DNA from: Pirellulales bacterium
GTDB taxonomy: Bacteria; Planctomycetota; Planctomycetia; Pirellulales; JALHLM01
Assembly (NCBI GenBank): GCA_022844585.1
Contig: JALHLM010000040.1
Coordinates: 1 to 19,009 of the forward strand
DNA: 19,009 nt
Reading direction: 5' to 3'
Shown here: positions 15,975 through 19,009 of the stretch, piece after piece
Layout of the letters: each line of letters opens with the position of its first letter
Numbering within the stretch: position 1 is the first letter of the stretch
Notes under the pieces: model-generated
The model's input: only the letters and a program-made list of their open reading frames with translations
Told to the model about the DNA's origin: nothing
Databases searched by the model: none
Made by a program: the position numbers and the translations under genes

Positions 15975-18167
15975 ATGCCCGCACCCGCTTCACCTCTGAT
16001 CGGACCCACGCTCGGCGACATCCTGCGCCGGTTGCGGCGGAGAATCCGCGTCCAGGTGTTGCTGTACGGACTGGCGAGTCTGGTGCTGCTGGCCGGGCTG
16101 GTGTTCTGGCTGTCGCTGGCCATCGACTGGACGTTCGAGCCGCCGCGCGAGGTGCGCATTGGCGTGATCGTCGCCGCGCTCGCCGCTGGCGTCGCGGTCA
16201 TCTACGCCCTCATCCTGCGGCGGCTGTTCGTACCGCTTTCGGACGCGAACCTCGCGCTGTTGTTGGAGCGGAAGTTTCCGCAGTTCAAGGACGGCCTGAT
16301 CACGGCCGTCCAGTTGGCCGCGCGCCGCTCGACCGGCATGTGGCATCAGCAGATGCTGGCGGAAACGATCGGCCGGGCGCGCGAGACGTTGCGCGCCGCC
16401 GATTTGGACGCCGTCTTGAACGCCGCGCCGACCGTCCGCCGCGGCGTTTGGGCAACCGTGCTCACCGGCAGCGTGATGGTGTTCGCCGTGGCGATGCCGG
16501 ATCAATTCCGCATCTGGCTGGAGCGCTCGCTGCGACTGAGCGAGGCGCGTTGGCCCCGCTATACGTCGCTGCAGGTGGTCGGCCTGGGGCCGGACAATTC
16601 CATTAAAGTGGCGCGTGGCGGTGATGTGGCGCTCGTCGTGCAGGCCGACGCGGCGAAGCAGGTGCCGCGTACCGTGGAAATCCGATACGAAACCGAAGAC
16701 GGCGCGCGGGGCCGCGAACCGATGGACCGCGTCGGCCGCGCGATTCCGGGCCAGGATCCGTTCCAGGAATTCGGCTACACCTTCGCCGGCGTGCTCACGT
16801 CGCGCAAGTTCGACGTGCTGGGGGGCGATGACCGCATCGAGGACCTGCGCATTCAAGTCGTCGATATGCCGACGCTCGAAGGGATGACGCTGGAGTGCGA
16901 CTTTCCCGACTACACGGGGCGCAGCACGCGCACGCTGGCCGCGGCGGGCGCGATTCAATTTCCGCAAGGGACCCGCGTCACGCTCGACGCCACGGCCAGC
17001 AAGCCGCTCGAATGGGCCGAGCTCACGATCGCTTCGGGGCGCGACTCCTTGAACGCCGAGCGCGTCACGCCGGACAAGCAGTCGCCGCGGAAATTTCAAA
17101 TCGCGCTCGATGCGCTCACGTCCGACACGACGTTGTTGATTCGCCTGCGCGACACCGACGGCATCGAGAACCGCGAGCCGCTGCGCGTGGCGATGACGGT
17201 CGTACCGGACGGCCCGCCGCAGATCAACGCGCAACTCGCCGGAATCGGCACGGCGGTCACGCCGCAGGCGCAGTTGCCGATGCGCGGCGCGATCAACGAC
17301 GACTACGGCGTGGCCGATGCGCGGTTCGAGTACGCCGTCGGCGACGAAGCGCCGCGCGAGCAAGTCGTCTTCAAGCACGAGGCCGATGCGGCACAGCCTG
17401 CCGCGCAGCGCCCGTTGGACGCCGCGCTCGATCTGCGGGAACTGGGACTCGCGCCGGGACAAAAACTCGCGGTTGGGCTCCGTGCTCGGGATAACTTCGC
17501 TTTAGCGGATGCGCCACATGACGCGACGGGCGAGCGGTATGTCCTCGATATCGTGACCGCCGAAGACTTGCTTCAGTTGTTGCAGACGCGAGAATTAGGG
17601 ATGCGGCGTCGCTTCGAGACCTTGCTCGACGAGGCGACCTCGCTGCGCGACAGCCTGCCGGCCTTGGCAGACGCCAAGGACGAGGCCCAAGCGGCCGACG
17701 ACGCCCAGGTCGGGCTGGCACTGGCCATCCAGCGGATGGTGCAGTTGAGTCGCAAAGACGCCCAGGAGACGTTGGGCGTGGCGGGGGCCTTCGCCGACAT
17801 GCGGGAGGAGCTGGACAATAACCGGATTGACAACAGCGAACTTAAAGACCGGCTGCAGACGCGGATCGCCGACCCGCTCAGGCGTTGCGGCGAGGAGATG
17901 TTCGGGGAGTTGGACCGGAGATTGGAATTGATCCGCACCGCCGCCGCGGACGACAATGCGCGTCGCGAGGCGGTCGACGGAGCGGTGAAGCAGGCCGACG
18001 CGATCCTGTTGGAAATGCAACGGGCGCTCGACCAGATGCTGGAATTGGAGAGCTTGAACGAGGCGGTGGCCCTGCTTCGCGAGATCATCGCGTCGCAGGA
18101 CCAGGTAACCGAGGCGACCAAGCAACGCCGGACCGAAAAAGCCCGGCAGTTGCTCGAAGGGGAATAA
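15975..18167 (+). CDS. DUF4175-like membrane protein with C-terminal coiled coil
   Basis: The product has 730 residues. The N-terminus has basic residues LRRLRRRIR, then predicted membrane helices at about 27-50, 61-80 and 157-175. Between helices two and three lies a conserved-looking stretch SDANLALLLERKFPQFKDGL (89-108). The middle consists of beta-rich repeats; GAINDDYGVADARFEY (about 437-452) is the DDYG motif seen in DUF4175-like proteins. From about 540 the chain is charged, helical and probably coiled coil (RELGMRRRFETLLDEATSLR; LDQMLELESLNEAVALLREI). Function is unknown. It regularly accompanies MoxR/vWA clusters in my knowledge of these genomes and could link the vWA proteins to an envelope partner. 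It begins 70 bases after the previous stop without a visible Shine-Dalgarno. The next gene follows after 19 bases. Confidence 0.75.
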   Translation: MPAPASPLIGPTLGDILRRLRRRIRVQVLLYGLASLVLLAGLVFWLSLAIDWTFEPPREVRIGVIVAALAAGVAVIYALILRRLFVPLSDANLALLLERKFPQFKDGLITAVQLAARRSTGMWHQQMLAETIGRARETLRAADLDAVLNAAPTVRRGVWATVLTGSVMVFAVAMPDQFRIWLERSLRLSEARWPRYTSLQVVGLGPDNSIKVARGGDVALVVQADAAKQVPRTVEIRYETEDGARGREPMDRVGRAIPGQDPFQEFGYTFAGVLTSRKFDVLGGDDRIEDLRIQVVDMPTLEGMTLECDFPDYTGRSTRTLAAAGAIQFPQGTRVTLDATASKPLEWAELTIASGRDSLNAERVTPDKQSPRKFQIALDALTSDTTLLIRLRDTDGIENREPLRVAMTVVPDGPPQINAQLAGIGTAVTPQAQLPMRGAINDDYGVADARFEYAVGDEAPREQVVFKHEADAAQPAAQRPLDAALDLRELGLAPGQKLAVGLRARDNFALADAPHDATGERYVLDIVTAEDLLQLLQTRELGMRRRFETLLDEATSLRDSLPALADAKDEAQAADDAQVGLALAIQRMVQLSRKDAQETLGVAGAFADMREELDNNRIDNSELKDRLQTRIADPLRRCGEEMFGELDRRLELIRTAAADDNARREAVDGAVKQADAILLEMQRALDQMLELESLNEAVALLREIIASQDQVTEATKQRRTEKARQLLEGE

Positions 18168-18172
18168 CTCTC

Positions 18173-18179
18173 GGGAGGA
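18173..18179 (+). promoter_or_regulatory. Ribosome binding site of the last gene
   Basis: GGGAGGA lies seven bases before ATG 18187 and fixes that start. It shows that the open frame running off the window edge is a real gene. Confidence 0.8.
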
Positions 18180-18186
18180 CCGACCG

Positions 18187-19009
18187 ATGACCGCTCGCTA
18201 TGTCGCAATCGTCCTTGTCGCCGGCGCACTCTTCGTCGCGCGCGCTGGTGCGGCGTTCGCCCAAGAGCCGGCAGCTCAACCCGCAGATGCCGCAGCGCCA
18301 GCGGCGCAGTCGGGCGCGGCCTTGCCGGATCGGCAACAGCAGGTCGCGCAGCAATTCAAGCAACTCGAAGCGGTGCTGTTGCGGATGGCGGAATTGACCG
18401 ACGATCCGCAGCGCGCGGCGCTGTTGCGCAAGGCGGTCGCGCAGAGCAAGAATCAACTGATCGGCGAGCAGCTCACCGAGATCGCCCAGTTGCTGGAGCA
18501 AGATCGCCTCGCCAATGCGCTCACCGATCAAGGCGAAGTCCGCGTCGACATGGTGAAGTTGTTGGAGTTGCTCTTAAGCGAAGACCGTGGCCAGAACCTC
18601 GACGAGGAAAAGCGCCGGCTCCAGCAATGGATCCGCGAGATCGGCAATCTGATCAAGGACCAACAGGGATTGCAGGGGGAGACCGAGGGCGGTTCGGCGA
18701 CGAATGACCTCGCCGAACGGCAAGGCAAACTCGGCGAGAAGACCGGCCGCATGTCGGATGAAATCAAAGCCGCCGAAGACCGCGAACGCGGCGACGCCAG
18801 CCCCGGCGCGGAGCCGTCGGGCGATTCCAACAAACAACCGGCGGATGGCGAGACGCCCAAGCCAGAGGAAAAGCCGGCGACCGAAGACGGCAAACCCAGC
18901 GACGACGCGAAGCCGGAAGAGCCGTCCGACGATGAAAAGCCGTCGGACGACAAACCCGCCGATGGCAAACCATCGGATGGGAAGCCAAGCGATGGAAAAC
19001 CATCGGACG
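18187..19009 (+). CDS. Exported coiled-coil protein with P-S-D-G-K low-complexity tail (3' end outside window)
   Basis: The frame is open to the edge and gives 274 residues. Residues 1-25 are a signal peptide (MTARYVAIVLVAGALFVARA, cleavage after AFA before QEP). An Ala/Pro/Gln linker follows, then a long charged helical region (about 48-200) rich in Gln, Leu and Glu and likely coiled coil, including QQQVAQQFKQLEAVLLRMAE and DEEKRRLQQWIREIGNLI. From about 200 the chain becomes low-complexity and rich in Lys, Pro, Ser and Asp, ending in pentapeptides P-[AS]-D-G-K (18955-18999 and onward). It has no recognised catalytic domain. Spacing of 19 bases and the strong ribosome binding site place it in the operon with the DUF4175-like gene. 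A periplasmic structural or client protein is plausible. Its full length and C-terminus cannot be seen. Confidence 0.8.
   Translation, partial: MTARYVAIVLVAGALFVARAGAAFAQEPAAQPADAAAPAAQSGAALPDRQQQVAQQFKQLEAVLLRMAELTDDPQRAALLRKAVAQSKNQLIGEQLTEIAQLLEQDRLANALTDQGEVRVDMVKLLELLLSEDRGQNLDEEKRRLQQWIREIGNLIKDQQGLQGETEGGSATNDLAERQGKLGEKTGRMSDEIKAAEDRERGDASPGAEPSGDSNKQPADGETPKPEEKPATEDGKPSDDAKPEEPSDDEKPSDDKPADGKPSDGKPSDGKPSD

Noticed and set aside
15990..17462. Minus-strand open frame of 490 codons opposite the DUF4175-like gene
   Set aside because: Composition is typical of antisense shadow (Arg, Gln, His rich), with no signal, domain or ribosome binding site.

Overview
The window is GC-rich and densely coded on the plus strand. 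It looks like a planctomycete chromosome, probably Pirellulales-like. The basis is gene content and style: a MoxR/DUF58/von Willebrand A (vWA)/DUF4175-like membrane cluster, a very large secreted PQQ-type propeller protein, an HU protein of the 'IPG' type with a Lys/Ala-rich N-terminus, and simple inverted repeats at gene borders. No rRNA, tRNA, insertion sequence, phage gene or CRISPR array was seen. The taxonomic call is inference.

Left part (1-3536). The window opens in the 3' end of a shikimate kinase gene. It overlaps by four bases a prepilin peptidase gene whose protein lacks the usual zinc cysteines and has about 100 extra residues between its catalytic aspartates. A stand-alone flavoprotein follows, phosphopantothenoylcysteine decarboxylase of the eukaryotic HAL3/PPCDC type, and then a cysteine-free Rrf2-family regulator. 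A convergent HU-family gene lies on the minus strand. The spacers between these genes carry three different inverted-repeat families, including a perfect 33-bp inverted repeat between the Rrf2 and HU genes.

Middle (3537-8966). A 480-base divergent spacer holds candidate promoters for the HU gene and for the next gene, plus three evenly spaced TTTTCGCG motifs. The next gene encodes a 1649-residue exported protein: an alpha-helical/TPR region, a PQQ-type beta-propeller, a second TPR region, a second propeller and a strongly acidic tail.

Right part (9078-19009, continuing beyond the window). Six co-directional genes form an apparent operon: a MoxR AAA+ ATPase, a soluble DUF58 protein with an intact MIDAS, a BatA-like membrane protein with a degenerate MIDAS, a second membrane vWA protein with an intact MIDAS, a DUF4175-like membrane protein with a coiled-coil end, and an exported coiled-coil protein with a low-complexity P-S-D-G-K tail that runs off the edge. 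The first four overlap by 32, 4 and 4 bases. The likely theme is an ATP-driven MoxR-vWA assembly or chaperone system working on the cell envelope; its substrate cannot be read from the sequence. The most unusual feature is that the vWA domain of the second membrane protein is interrupted by a predicted transmembrane hairpin.
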